DNA from: Axinella damicornis
Taxonomy: Eukaryota; Porifera; Demospongiae; Axinellida; Axinellidae
DNA: 64,000 nucleotides
Assembly: GCA_963931865.1 (NCBI GenBank)
Contig: OZ007511.1
Location: 7,930,344-7,994,343, forward strand
Direction: 5' to 3'
The notes under the pieces were generated by a model. That model had not been told where the DNA came from. It made no database searches and saw only the letters and a program-made list of their open reading frames with translations. Below, piece by piece: positions 36,701-49,392 of the stretch (position 1 is its first letter; the number at the start of each line of letters is the position of its first letter). Made by a program: the position numbers and the translations under genes.

Positions 36701-37199
36701 AAAACTAAGCGTCCCATTGCACTGAATAGTAGCACAGCCTGTGCTACCAACAACAGATATGTGCGCAACATCTTGTACTCTCACCCATGTGGTCTTGCTA
36801 TTTGTGTGGTTACCGGACAGGAAGTGAAGCACAGAGTTAGAGGAGAAGTAGTGGCTGGTGTTCTGCACACACTCTGGCAGAGTGAGACACGGCTGTCTTG
36901 TGTTGCAGTGGCTGGTAGAGTCAGGCCTCACCCAGTATTCTGTGGCAGCACACCCAACGATGAGACCGCTGAGAAACAGTGGCAGCAAAAACACCTGGAA
37001 GACCATCTTCAACTTTCACTATAGAATTCTTCTTATAATTATAAAAACACCTTCAAGATAGTTCCCTTAAGCTAGAGTGTGCAAAGTTGCGTATCTACAA
37101 ATCTTTACAATTCCCAAAGTTGTGTGTTATTATGATCTTCTGATTTTGTAGCAGTTGTTATCAACATACATTTTAAAGTTTCAAAGTTGCCTAGCTATA

Positions 37200-37930
37200 T
37201 AGTGTTGGCTTGATTCGAGGATCTCTCATTGCAGTGCCACCAAATATAGCAAACAGGACAATCCATAGCTACCAAGACAAGTAGCCCAATCCAGTATCGG
37301 AACTTATCTCTGTATGTTTCTTGATAGATAGGCATCCAGTAATGGTTTCATTTTAGTGACTAATCTCAACAGACGATAACCGGATCTGGCTTGGAGCCAT
37401 GGAGCTAGAAGCACAAACATGATTATTAGCAACAACAAAGCACATTATAACTAAGAACCTTTCATTGCTGGTATGTTGCCATCAAGTAGCCAGACAGCTG
37501 CAGTGTTTCCATGCCAATGTTGTAAATGAAATTGCAGCAATGCTCTTTTGTAAGAGTTTTGCATATGAAAGGAGAAGTAGAGAGTGGCTAGCACAGACAC
37601 AGTGTTGGAACCACTCGGAGTACCTACTTGAACATATCATGGGCCTCAGCCTTGCATTTCAGCATGAGTATAATGAGTGCAACCCCTGCCAGAGCAAATG
37701 GGATGAAAAGAAGTATGTAAATATGCACACATTTGTGCCCAGTTCCTGTATAACTAGCTACTTTGTTGTTCTCCCAATGAGTACAGGTGATGCATACACA
37801 TACTATCATCGACTGTTGCGCGGTGCCAATATAATTATCATACATACAGTATGGCAGTCTCTTGCAGTATGGCTGATACAGCCCCTCAACTTCAGGACTG
37901 CACCCCTCGGATTCACTGTATAAGCCATAC
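37200..37930 (-). pseudogene. Broken paralogue fragment of the adjacent beta-helix/membrane gene
   Basis: The minus strand shows pieces of the same membrane module in the same order: IYILLFIPFALAGVALIILMLKC, then a deletion, then TLWHGNTAA-like sequence and VWLLDGNIPAMKGS in shifted frames, then the LDAY region with a 4-bp insertion followed by CAA GAA. Multiple frameshifts show decay. It lies 190 bp upstream of the intact start codon of the parent gene, so it looks like a tandem duplicate. Confidence 0.7.
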
Positions 37931-38149
37931 AGCACTAACTGCTGTGCTCTATCTATAACATGTGGCATCTACACTCACTTTGGATGAATAGGTAATTCCT
38001 TCAAAACCTGGAAAAGACTGAGTCATTCTTGTTTCATTCACCCAGTGCAATTTCTTTCCTTGCATGGGGATTTTCTTTTCCAGGAGAACGTTTAGTAGTA
38101 TCCAGTGGCTTGCAGCCGGAGAAGCCATTAGAGGCTGGGATCTGTTGTG

Positions 38150-38290
38150 GCTACAGCTGGGTTCTCATATACTGAGTGTCGGTGGCAGCTGTCTAAAGCA
38201 TTGGAAGGTTCGTGGTTCAAGTCCGACCAAGGTATAGGAGATTGTCCTTCTGTCCTAGGAGTCTACTCAACTCTACCTAATGAAAAAATA
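38150..38290 (+). repeat. tRNA-derived SINE-like fragment
   Basis: A pol III B-box-like GGTTCAAGTCC at about 38214-38224 follows an A-box-like TGGCAGCTGTCTAAAGCA at about 38183, with spacing similar to a tRNA. There is no full cloverleaf, so this is not called as a tRNA gene. Confidence 0.4.
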
Positions 38291-40434
38291 TTCTTGAAAG
38301 TGTTCCCACCCAAATTAATTTATGCCACATCCTTCAAAGGGGATATAATGCTGTTGTCCATGGCATCTGTTAGTACAGTAGCATTTAGTTACTATGTTCT
38401 TTCTGCACAGCTATTTTCTCATGATCGTTAGCCACTATACATGGTGCTCTCTCACATAACAGTGTGTCAGCTGTAAAAATGAACCTCTTCTCTGGGGTGT
38501 GCAAATGCTGGCATAAGGCAAGACAACTGTCCTCCTTGTTTTCACACCACCTGGCAAAGAACGTGGCTGTACTGTACGTGATGAATAATACGGGATACTG
38601 GATTTCCTGAAGGACGTAGCTACCTGCATGACATATTTTGCTTTGGTTTTGGATGTAATATCAATCAGTATTCATTCCCATAAAGCTACTTGACTGTACA
38701 TGGTATTTTATCTAACATGGTATGGCTAATTTTCTTGGTATAAGTATAACATAAGATAGATACAGCATAATTATGTTATGTTGATTACAAAACTGCACAG
38801 CATAATTACGTTATGTCCCATTTAACGCTGCTTTCTTCGCTGTGGCAATCCAGCGTGGAAACGCTGCGGCGGTCCTTGGTACCATGCCCGACTGAACAGT
38901 TTCTTTTGTATTATTATTATTTTATTATTATTATTTTTGTTTTGTATCATTTTTGTACAGTAGTGTGTTTATTTGTTTTATTTTATTGTTTGAATTAATT
39001 GTTCTACTTATAATATTGAAACTTTGACACAACATTATTTTGCTCTGACAACTTGTTTGCTGTAAAGTTGCATTTGATTTATTTGATCTTTCACCATATA
39101 GAGATTTGATGCTCTCCTTGTTTGCTCAAACTGCTGTTGTGCGGCTATACTTGTTCAAGTTTCCAGGTTTGCTTGTGATTGGAACTGGAACTTCCTCAGC
39201 TTTATATTCAGCTCTCATTGCTCTAGCCAGGGCGAGTCTGGCTTGTCTCTAGCTGTGCATTTGCAAACTTCTCCTCCATTTGGAGTATATTTCTCCTTGC
39301 AACTTCGATCAGTATAAGTTCCTCTCTCTACAGTATAGCTAGCTATAATGACTCAGTTTGACATCAATTGTGGTAAGTCCAAGTGAGACACACACTGACA
39401 TGTTGTGGAAGTGTCTATACACTCAATCAATCATATATAATGAGCTGGTGAATAAGGTCATACCTGAGCCAGCTTTTCGGGTGTCCCCAGATGGCTACTG
39501 TCAGCTGCACATACCTGGTCCAAGGATGGAGTGTCTCCAGATGGCCGGGACTAAACAAACTCTGGCGGGGGGAAGAGTGAGAGTACATGAATTGTGTCAC
39601 CAGCTTCGTTAGCCATGTACCATGTATCCGTGGGCGGAGTTAATATGCAGAAAATTTTAATGTGATCGAGCTGTTAATCTGTGGAGAGTGTATTAGGGAG
39701 TTACTCATGGGACCACAAACTTGAAGTACCCTACGAGGAATTGCATATTATATATATTTTACAGAAGATTTTACAACCTTAAGGAATATCATACACTTGT
39801 GCTGACAGTTCATTGTGAAGTATTTTTCATCCTTGCTGTTTATACAGACTGCACTTTAATTTGGAGTGGTCATATACTCAGGCAATGTCCAGACCATACA
39901 CTACTGTTCTCTGAAGAGCTATATACCATTGTGTATTGTGTCAGTGCTGATAGACGCACTAACCAGCAGCTTCACACAAGATGTAGCTAACTACCATCCA
40001 TACATGACCCTTTTAGCTGCTGGCAATGCTTTGTACTTACGACATGCTTGTTCCTTCATGACTGCCAAATCAAATTCACAGCATCAGGATTGATTTGGTG
40101 GGGCAGAACCTGATGGATTTGCAGTGGTGTTATCGGGCTGTATATTTCCCCACAATGATTGTTTTCTCCAAAATTCCTGTAACATATCTTGGCATAAGCT
40201 TCCTCCCGAAGCTGAGCAGCCAGTACTATATAACAGCACAAGGCTACTGGCAGGATTATTTGCCCCTAGATGTAGAATTAGGCATGGTTCAAGCCGGGGA
40301 CTGCACTCTTCGACACACTGAGAAAGCAAGCAACCTGCGCAAGTTACCACAAAGCCAAAGTTGCGCCAAAGCAACTTGTATGTGGTAGGCAAGATAAGAG
40401 TGCATAACAAGTGGGAACTCCATCATTTCATATC

Positions 40435-40495
40435 ATGACTGAGCTTACTGCCTGGATTGCACTCCTCAATTTGCTCATGATCTTTCACAGTGAAC
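40435..40495 (+). CDS. Possible signal-peptide first exon
   Basis: ATG at 40435 opens MTELTAWIALLNLLMIFHSE, a plausible signal peptide, followed by a perfect GTAAGT donor at 40496. A candidate acceptor (CACCTACAG) precedes 40590, but the frame beyond it stops after ten codons. No downstream exon of known type was found before the TRIM-NHL gene. It may be a chance ORF. Confidence 0.25.
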
Positions 40496-41724
40496 GTAAG
40501 TGCACTGACTAAAACGTTACAGTCATCCTACAATCATGCATTGCTACAGTACTGCCCACTAAACTAAATCATGTGCACATACACCTACAGCTGTTACGAC
40601 CAGTGAAGCATTCGATGATTGAATTCCTTGCATTTTTGTGGCATCAACCTACACACTCTTATTGGAGGTGCAGCTGCACTACATACACTAGTTGCGTTTA
40701 ATGCACAGTTGCTATAGCTATAGTTTGTTCAGTGTGCTGGTGCCTATCAGTGAGTGAAAGTCTATATTGCTGCAGGTGTGTTCCCGGTATGTACATACTG
40801 TCTGTCATCAGCTTTATGTGCTTGGTGCATGCAGTGAGCAAGTTTAGTATAGACTACTCACAGATGTTTTTTCGGTCAACACATCTGGCATATTAAAAGC
40901 TACTGCTGTTATAGAATGCTGCTGTATGTAATACTATAGGTACACAGAGCAACAGTGGATTTATATCTTAGCCTAGGTGCTACCACAGTGCATGTCGTAG
41001 ACAGCAAGTATTTCATTGCATCGCCATGGTATGTTCAAAGTGGTATCCATGTAGCCAGTAGTATTAATGTATAGCAGCCACAAAATTAATTTTTTGTTGG
41101 GATAAGTCAATGTACTACGTTAGTAGCCAGTCAGCTTGGTAAATAGCATACACAGATATAAATATACTGTAACCCTACTCAAGGTGTGTGTTGTAAATGG
41201 CTAAAGCTAGATCAGTACAAGTCTTTGACATTGCTGTAGAAGTAGCAAACATGAATGACATTACTGAACATACATGGGCATTTACACACCACAAGTATTT
41301 ACAACTGTACCACAACCTGTGGGAGAGGAGATAGTTTACATCATTACAGCTGATTTAGTGTCAATGCCCACACTCAAACATAGCATTTATTTGCCACAAA
41401 TATGCAGTTTCTCCAAGCCATCTGTCTATGAGACAGCACTACTACTGCCATCAACTGACCGCAATTAATTAGTGGACATAATGTGTCGGGACATTTGAAC
41501 TCTGCATGACTTGTATGCTGTCACTATTCTAACACATAACAAAGTGCTGCGTATTCTTTCACAGGTAGCTATATTCTATATGCAATTTAATTTACTGCTA
41601 CACTCATTATATTGGTAGTAATACTGAACACCACATGCATGACTGTTGGGTGTATACACGTGAACAACTGCTATTATAATATGGTTACCAACTTCATCTG
41701 TGTACAGGGAGACACTGGTCCGTA

Positions 41725-43956
41725 ATGGCAGAAGCTGCAGAAGCAAACAAACAGCAGCCAGCCGACCTCAAGACAATCAAACAACAAATAATCTGTCAAG
41801 TCTGCAAGAAGCAGTACACGCAACCCAAGACGCTGCCCTGCCTTCATTCGTTTTGCACCTCATGTTTGAAGTCTATTAGTGCGACTGAGTCTCCAGGTGT
41901 GAGGGTAGAGTGCCCTCAGTGTAAGAAGGAGGTACGAATTCAAGGAAGTGACTTCGAAAAACTTCCTGATGCATTCTTTGTCAACCGACTGATTGCACTT
42001 CATGATTTCATGCAAAAGGTGGAAGGTAGACTAGATGTGAAATGCGAAAAGTGTTCCAGTAAGTCAGTGCGAGCTACTTCATTTTGCCAAGCTTGTGGCA
42101 AATTCATATGCGACCTTTGTGTTACTATCCACCGAAGCTGGGCTGAGTTTCACTCTCACAAAGTTCTCTCAATGCGCGAGCTGAAGGGATCATGGCAGGA
42201 ATACCGTCCCTACCACATCGAGCAAGCCAAGTGTTCTGTACACGGGAAGGAGTGTGTGGTTTACTGTGAATCCTGCCGTGAAGAAATCTGCCATGAATGT
42301 ATTATCAAGACACACAGAGACCATCAATACAACCTCTCAATCGAATCAGCCATAAAACACAAAGCAACAGCAAAAGAAAGGCTGGAATCAGTTCAAGGCA
42401 TCCCAGGCCAGCTAGAGCTGGCAATATTTAAGATTGAAGGTATCTCGCACGAGTTTGCTGGGAAGGGCCAAGCCATTACAAATGAAATCAATGCTCATTT
42501 TGATGAGCTTGAGAGGGTTGCAAAAGTTCGCCGCAAATCACTGGTCGATGATATCCATACTATGGTTGAAGCAAAAGTCAAAGCTTTGGAAAGTCAGAGA
42601 ACAGACCTTGTGGAAGTAAAAGACAAGGTCACAACCTGTGTAGACTTTGTCAAACAGGCCATTACCGGTGACCATGTATCTGAGTTCTTCACTCTTGAAA
42701 CACAGATGGCAGAGAGAATTGCTGAAGTTAGGAAAGAATTCATCGGACTCGACCTTACCCCAGTTGAACAACCAGAAGCACAGTTCACTTTCGAGGAGGA
42801 AACCATAACGAATTTGCAAAGAGCAGGTCACATCAGTGATGGATCCCTCCTTTATGCAGGAACGAATGCTTCACGCTACTTCTCATCAAATGAGGTGGTC
42901 ACTTTCTACATTGCTCTGTCATCAGCCTACTTCAAGACAAATTTGAACCCAATGGAAGAGATCAATGCCGAGATCCATGCCCTCAGGGATGGTTCAGTAT
43001 GTCCTGCCACCATAGCAGTGAGCAGCAGTGGGTTTGCAAAGCTTCAGTGCTCTTTCTCCGAACGTGGCCGCTATTCTGTTAGCGTCAAAGTTGTTAAGCA
43101 GCACATTAGTGGGAGTCCGTATGCCCTCTTTGTTAAGCCTCCAAGCACCCAATTCCAAGTGCCCTTGAAGTCAGTAGGCAAGCTCAACAGTCCAAAAGGT
43201 GTCGCCGTGAATGACAAAAATCAGATCGTTGTTTCTGAGGAGAATATTCACCAATTGTCTGTCTTTGGGCGAAAGGCCAAGAAAGTGTTTTCATTTGGAT
43301 CTCCAGGAGAGGATGAAGGGCAACTCAGCCACCCTATTGGAGTAGCAGTTGATGGTAGCGGGTGCATTTATGTAGCAGACAGCAAAAACAACCGAATTCA
43401 GAAGTTCGATCAAGACGGCATGTTCCTATCAATATTCAACGGAGAGAAGAGTGAGTGTGGTACACTCAACAGCCCAACTGGTGTGAAAGTGAATCGAGAT
43501 GGAAACCTCTTCATCATCGACCGTGGAAATAGCCGTGTAGTAGTTGTGACCCCGAATCTAGATTACAAGTTTGTGTTTGGTTCGCCAAATCCAGGCTTCG
43601 GGCAACTTGAAGACCCATGGGATATCGCATTCGACAAGTATGGGTTTAACTACGTCACTGACACAAAACAACATTGCATACAAATCTTCAACAAAACAGG
43701 GGATTTTCGTGGCAAAATAGGATCATACGGAACCCAGAAAAGTAGACTGAATCGTCCCTCTGGCATTGCAATTGACCAGTTTGGGAAAATTTTTGTGTGC
43801 GAATTTGGAAACCACCGTGTATCGATATTCCATGTTTGCAGTGATTTTATAGATTGCTTTAGTACAGGTCTCAGTATGGTGAACCCCTGTGGCATTACTA
43901 TTGATGATGATGGTTTCGTTTATGTCACTTGTGCAGAGGCCATTCATGTTTTTTAG
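41725..43956 (+). CDS. TRIM-NHL protein (RING, B-boxes, coiled coil, filamin-like domain, six NHL repeats)
   Basis: An uninterrupted 743-codon frame. The RING is C3HC4 with C24, C27, C39, H41, C44, C47, C63 and C66, the signature of a ubiquitin E3 ligase. A B-box1-like zinc site spans about 105-155 and B-box2 about 170-215 (CSVHGKECVVYCESCREEIC). A coiled coil runs to about 345, and a filamin-type Ig domain covers about 365-470, ending GSPYALFVKP. Six NHL repeats follow (PKGVAVNDKNQIVVSE, PIGVAVDGSGCIYVAD, PTGVKVNRDGNLFIID, DIAFDKYGFNYVTD, PSGIAIDQFGKIFVCE, PCGITIDDDGFVYVT), forming a beta-propeller that in relatives such as TRIM2/3/71 binds RNA or protein. An acceptor TGTGTACAG ends at 41707, suggesting a 5'UTR intron. 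The exact orthologue is not assigned; sponges have many TRIM-NHL copies. Confidence 0.92.
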   Translation: MAEAAEANKQQPADLKTIKQQIICQVCKKQYTQPKTLPCLHSFCTSCLKSISATESPGVRVECPQCKKEVRIQGSDFEKLPDAFFVNRLIALHDFMQKVEGRLDVKCEKCSSKSVRATSFCQACGKFICDLCVTIHRSWAEFHSHKVLSMRELKGSWQEYRPYHIEQAKCSVHGKECVVYCESCREEICHECIIKTHRDHQYNLSIESAIKHKATAKERLESVQGIPGQLELAIFKIEGISHEFAGKGQAITNEINAHFDELERVAKVRRKSLVDDIHTMVEAKVKALESQRTDLVEVKDKVTTCVDFVKQAITGDHVSEFFTLETQMAERIAEVRKEFIGLDLTPVEQPEAQFTFEEETITNLQRAGHISDGSLLYAGTNASRYFSSNEVVTFYIALSSAYFKTNLNPMEEINAEIHALRDGSVCPATIAVSSSGFAKLQCSFSERGRYSVSVKVVKQHISGSPYALFVKPPSTQFQVPLKSVGKLNSPKGVAVNDKNQIVVSEENIHQLSVFGRKAKKVFSFGSPGEDEGQLSHPIGVAVDGSGCIYVADSKNNRIQKFDQDGMFLSIFNGEKSECGTLNSPTGVKVNRDGNLFIIDRGNSRVVVVTPNLDYKFVFGSPNPGFGQLEDPWDIAFDKYGFNYVTDTKQHCIQIFNKTGDFRGKIGSYGTQKSRLNRPSGIAIDQFGKIFVCEFGNHRVSIFHVCSDFIDCFSTGLSMVNPCGITIDDDGFVYVTCAEAIHVF

Positions 43957-45199
43957 CTCCATTCGTCATATGGTGCATGGTTGTTATTGTTTTCCACTGC
44001 CTATGTATGCTGTACATAGCTCTAGCTACCTTGAGTGAATGCTTTCTTAACTACTTTGATCACAAATTGTATCAAGAATTTACATGGAATGTTTGTACAT
44101 TCTTTAATAATTTCTTATGTCGGGTATCATATCAGAGTGCGAAACAGCTACAAATCTGACAAAAGTCATCATCATTCACTGCACTGCATTTCATGCTCAC
44201 TAGTAAATTCGATGTTGGACCTCAAGCTGTCATAAATATTACATGACATAAATTGTACTGTTCGTGTATTAATGGCAGCTCTTTGCACAACTTCACATGC
44301 ATCAAGTTTATATAATACCTTGCACAATCAAAATCAATAGGGATGCCCCACGCTGTTATTCCCACTTTTGCTTAGCCAATTCATTCCACTTTATATATAT
44401 ATAGACTAGGTATAATATTGATGACTTCAGAAGTATAGTTATATAGGAGCTAGGGAGGGAGGTAATCTAACCTTCACTTTTCAGTCTAGATATATAGATG
44501 TAACCTGGCCAATGATCAGGATAGTTAGAATCCAATCTCAGCAGATTCTGCCATTTATTGTTTAGCAAGACCACTGCATGAGTATGAATGAAACTGGCTT
44601 TCTGGAATGCATCTAACACGTACTGAGTCCTCTATAGCTATTAAGAAGTTGCACTTGATTCATTGTCCACACGACCTCAGCTGGTATAGCTGTTTTCACC
44701 TGTGATCTGTGTTGTTCAGTGACACTACAACACTACCAACTGCACTGTGGTCTGTTTTACGTAGCAGCCTCAGTCATATTCCTGCTCCCAGAATTCCAAG
44801 CAATTTGCCACCCCTACTCTATGGGAAATGAACGAATTTCTCTGGATAAATTCCTGTACCCAACGAGTTCAGAACCTGAGATATTATCTAAGTATCTCAC
44901 ATAGAACATTCTAGGTGAACATCAGGGCATGTTGATTAATTAGTACACAGGAAGTGACATCAGCAGAAAATGGTCATTGAGAACGTTAACCATGTAAGAA
45001 CTTATAGCTAACAGCAGATGTTACCAATTATACATACTTCATACTAGCTACTGTAGACAGGTATAGATCAATAACCAGGTTAATTGGCCCAAATGGCACC
45101 CCATAGCTATGTTAGCAAAGTACAGAATATATTATCATAATCAATGAAAATGATTCTGCTTCCCAACTTGGCAAACCTCTCCTATCAGCTTCCCCAAAA

Positions 45200-45345
45200 A
45201 TGAGTGTAATCTGTGAACGGTATGTTGTTATAAAGGCTTATAAGTGTGCCGTTTCTGAGATTTGGAGAGATTTTTTTGTATTAGCATAATTATATTGCGT
45301 GTACGTCGTATCCCTACATATAGACTCTACCGAGTCTATGATATG
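45200..45345 (-). repeat. Truncated reverse copy of repeat family B
   Basis: The reverse complement matches the first 150 bp of 58725-59130: CTCAGAAACGG, CACACTTATAAGCCTTTATAA, and the GACTC-bearing start. Confidence 0.75.
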
Positions 45346-45552
45346 TAGCAGCCCAATAGGAACAGATCAGTCCCTATACCAATGAATATTTCATCAGTTT
45401 TTGAGCGTAAATTAGCAGTCCATCAATTTACTGTATAGGGTTTTATATACTTCATAATAGATTTTGCTGCATGATAGAAGTCTTGGATAGAATCTCAGCT
45501 GTGCTTTGGAACAGGAAGAGGATGTTTATAATTCTATGAGGTGTTGTAGTAT

Positions 45553-45830
45553 CATGGGGTAGGCCTGAGCTAGTGTTTGCAGGATGCACACAGTTCTGTG
45601 TAATTTGAGTATAGTTATGAGTTAGTCATGCATGCAGATTTTCCTCTGCAAGCAAACACTAGTGATAGCATGCCGCATCAAAGCATAGACTCTGGTATTT
45701 AAATGATGCAAAAGACTCATCGAAGTAGCAGATGAAATGACTGCGCTGTTTAGTGCAGGTTCTCAGAGAAGACACTAAATCACCGGCCAACAGTTGGTCT
45801 GTGAAGAGAGCAACAGTGTAGTATCATTAT
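45553..45830 (+). repeat. Direct repeat, copy 1 (copy 2 at 47650-47910)
   Basis: Shared words include GTGTTTGCAGGATGCACACAG, GAAATGACTG(C/A)GCTGT and GGCCAACAGTTGGTCTGTGAAG, with different indels between them. Confidence 0.7.
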
Positions 45831-46979
45831 TGTGTTGACTGATTTTGTCACAGGAATCCTGCATGCTGGGCTCAAGGGCACAGGATGTCCCCTACACTTA
45901 GCTGAAGTTCTGTTCAGGCTGTATACCATGTAATTCTCATTGATGTAATAGGTGATGTTGATTCTGTGTGTGTAACTGTGTATGGTAACCATAGTGATGT
46001 AATCATATTTGGAACAGGAAGTAGTATTTGCATTGATGTGATGCATGCCACCCATATTCATAGCAGCATTTCATGATACATATGAGAAGCCATTGCTGCT
46101 CAGAATAATCTCTGACTCCCCCACATAAACACATTTTGTATTGTTCCTCCTCTGCTGGTCACCATATTTATACTGGATCCCAGTACTTGGACAAATCAAG
46201 CAATGGAAGATTCTCAGGCCATATTATAGCTAACAGCAACCTGAGGGAGTTGGAACGTGATCACTTTTGAGCATAATTTCTGCATGCCTATGAAGAGGGA
46301 GCTTATGATTACTGGGAATGGGGATAGAGTGTGGAGGCCATATCTCAGACACCGTTTACATGCATCCGATATCCATATCCTACGGTTAGCTATTGTTTCA
46401 CTTCGGATTTGGTGGTAGCTAGTAGAAATGTCAAGGGCCAATCTAATGGCATAGATCTAGTGAAAGGAATATACCTTTTCCTTCACTGGAGGTATGATCA
46501 GTCTACAGATGTATGAGAAAATTAAAAATGAATGAACAGCTATAGCCTTGGTTTGTCATAGCTATATAATCATGTGTGTATAGCATTCATTCTAAAATAG
46601 CATTCAAAGTTTCTGTATGACTAATGTTTATAGATGACCGTGATAATTATAGCATGGGCATGTCGAGCCGCCTTTGGTGGCTCGATACGCCCTTGCCTGA
46701 CCAGCATATTGGTGAACTTCCTATGTATCTCTTGCCACAGATCCCTCACTACAGATCCCTGCTGTAATTATAACATCCGATGTTTCATTACAACACCATC
46801 TGTAAACAAAATTATGTGATCTGGGTGAATATCATACCAATATAATTTATTGCCATGGAGACCATGCTAATCGTACGCCTTATGCAATCTGAAACATCTG
46901 CAAAGTGTGATTATTTTAGTGACTACTTCTATCTGCTCCCTGATTCTAAACCAACTATAGGCTAGTGAGGTGGTTTGGA

Positions 46980-47560
46980 TTTCCTGGTTGCTGACAACCA
47001 ATAAAGAGACCATGGTTAGCTAGAGTTTACCATAAGGCAATTAAGAAAAGCAGTGGTTAGCTTTTCCTGGTTGCTGGCACAAGAAAAGAAATATTCCATG
47101 CATAAAGCATTAACAATCAGGTTTCCTGCAGCTGGTTGTTGACAAAGTAGACCATATGGTTACACAAGTTTAGATACCATAAGACAATTGAGATAAACAG
47201 TGGTTAGGTTTTCCTGGTTGCTGACAAACGATAATAGAGCAGATTGTACATTATATATATAAGGCAATTGAGATAAGCGAGTTAGAGACCATGGTTACAC
47301 ACAAGTTTAGATATCTATTTTACCATAAGGCAGTGGTTAGGTTTTCCTGGTTACTGACAAAGGATAATTAGAGACTATACATGGTCACACAAATTTAAAT
47401 TACTATTTTTAAATTACCACAAGGCAATTGAGATAAGCTGTGGCTAGGTTTTCCTGGTTGCTGACAAAGGATAATAGAGACCATGCTTACGCAAGTTTTG
47501 ATTGCTATTACCATAAGGCAACTGAGAGAAGCAGCAGAAAATGGATAATAGAGATAAGGT
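46980..47560. repeat. Degenerate tandem repeat of about 100-150 bp
   Basis: The words GGTTTTCCTGGTTGCTGACAA, TAATAGAGACCATGGTTA, ACACAAGTTTAGAT and ACCATAAGGCAATTGAGATAAGC recur about five times in the same order with many indels. Confidence 0.75.
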
Positions 47561-47649
47561 AATTGTTGACAAAACAAGAGACAATGGCATAAGTTGGTCA
47601 CATGCAGAGAAGTTATATGAGGACATCATACTGAGGTCATCATATGCAG

Positions 47650-47910
47650 TATATTGCGGCAAGCCTGAGTGAGTGTTTGCAGGATGCACACAGTGGGGTA
47701 GAGTAAATGAAGTTGAATTATACAATCATTAATATTACTGTGTTGTGATGCATGCGGCTCATCAAAAGTAGCTAATGGGTCACCTGTGACAACGACGAAA
47801 TGACTGAGCTGTATAGTGCAGATTCTAGGAGAAGAAGACACGGTCATTCGTAAATCAGTTCAATGAACTGGTCGGCCAACAGTTGGTCTGTGAAGGGAGT
47901 GACAGTGTGG
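47650..47910 (+). repeat. Direct repeat, copy 2
   Basis: Second copy of the repeat at 45553-45830, in the same orientation. Confidence 0.7.
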
Positions 47911-49392
47911 CCGGTGAGTACCACCTTGGCATCTTGGGTCTAGATCTCATTATGGTGTATGTGCAACAAGGAAACCCTTGGATTAGATAAAGTAGCAATC
48001 ATAGGTGATTTACACTATAGCGAAATGTTCCATAAACCATATATCTCTGATATGGCTGTTGGTATAATACAACAACTCATAAATCCAGTGGACAAGTGAA
48101 ATGTTGTCTTCAATCTATTTGAAATAAAAAGAAATGCAATCATGCATGAAACAGATCACTGAAAGGCAGAACTTTAGTCATGTCACCATGCACCTGTAGT
48201 ACTCATTCAGGCCTTCCGTCACCCTGATGCTCCCATCGACATTCCAGACTTGCTGTTCTCTCCAAAATTGAAATAATGTTTAGTCTCTTGATCTGTTGGT
48301 TCTGCCATGCTCCCACTGATGGTTTGCTGCTCTAAACATCAAGTTGGGATTTCAAGTATATACTGGAAACAATTCTCTGCCGAAGCTTCAAGTTAAGGCA
48401 TAAACATGTGCACAACTTGAGAGAGCTGCATGGAACATCACTTTGGAGCATAATGTGGAGGCCAAACTCGATCACTCAGATACTGGAGCACTAATATGCA
48501 GCCCATATAGTTATCATTGCCATGGCAATAGAAACCTGAAATTTCATGCTAATAAGGAATTGCTATATAGAGGGATCTTGTTGTAGGAATCAATGCATAT
48601 GTCCAGTACAAAGGAATACCTTTCCCTTCACTGGATGATTCAGTTGCAGATGAGTGAGCAATAATGAATGAAAATATATAGAATGATCTCTTGGTAGCTA
48701 ATGGGACTTTTTTTCAAGTGAATGTCCTCATGGTTAGAATATTTTGTCTACTTGAGGTATATTAATCATGCAGTTGCAGATGTCATTGAGTGAATACTCG
48801 CAGAGCAGTTACTCCGGTGTTGGTAGTAGGAATGTTAAGGGGCATTTGTGTGCAACTGCATGTGCATATAGCTATACCCAACTCTGAACTTTAAAATGTG
48901 GTTCACCAACTACACTGAAACTTCAGATTGGGCTAACTGACGAACTATCACAATAGAAATAAACAAGGTTTATAATCATACTGGCATTGCCAGCTAGTTG
49001 GGATGGATGCACGCCACATGGGGCCTGTGAGTCAGAGGTGCAAAGTTGTCTTCACCTATATACTCCAAAGATCATCCTAGACTATATATAATATACTGTC
49101 ACCTGACATCAGCAGGCCAGGCCCTGCAGTAATGCATACACGGACTGTTAATTTAGTATGCACTTTGTGCAGAAGCTACTAAATTTAGCCATGTCATGTA
49201 TTGTTTTACTGTTAGCTCATATGCATCACAATCAAGGCCATTGCTAACCAGATCTTCTGTAGAAGTTTTCCAAACGGTCTTCCTTACTGCGACCCCTGTA
49301 TCTAACACTATGCATAGTGTAGATCTTGAGCATTATGTCACCGACTATTATCGACATCCGGATCTGCGTGGTAATTACATTCGGCCAACGGG

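Larger units (their letters stand above)
28664..37012 (-). pseudogene. Beta-helix / multi-pass membrane protein gene, interrupted by a transposon and three small lesions
   Basis: From ATG at 37010-37012 an 889-codon frame encodes a signal peptide, a long right-handed beta-helix-like region with repeated N/G-rich segments (such as NSELYSNSAANGGGIYFG), and a Cys-rich stem ending GVLCGACQPGLSLALGTSQC. The frame resumes after the transposon (29960-34345) as IYILLFIPFALAG and continues through six or seven membrane segments, for example TWLQFLFPIYIWVLVGFMIC and ALAAVVITLLVFWVIAG. It should end at 28664 with DELRETLLTDK. Three further lesions are visible: a 41-bp insertion at 29440-29480, a TAA at 29232-29234 where a paralogue has CAA, and a frameshift near 28835. 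Family knowledge: such beta-helix/TM proteins are numerous in sponges; their function is unknown. The signal-peptide/ectodomain part is intact and could still be expressed as a secreted form. Confidence 0.8.
37931..41707. other. Intergenic region with a SINE-like piece and a possible signal-peptide exon
   Basis: Apart from 38150-38290 and 40435-40495, listed separately, and an ATT/TTA microsatellite at about 38909-38940, I see no supported feature. Confidence 0.4.
43957..49392. other. Intergenic region filled with diverged repeats
   Basis: No convincing coding exon. It includes the repeats at 45200-45345, 45553-45830, 46330-46540, 46980-47560, 47650-47910 and 48448-48680. Members of the ~200-bp repeat with CCTTTTCCTTCACTGGAGGT (46330, 48448) recur in the array at 52-56 kb. 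Confidence 0.5.

Noticed and set aside
38183..38230. tRNA gene
   Set aside because: Only A- and B-box-like sequences are present. No acceptor stem or anticodon arm can be folded, so a SINE-like fragment is more likely.
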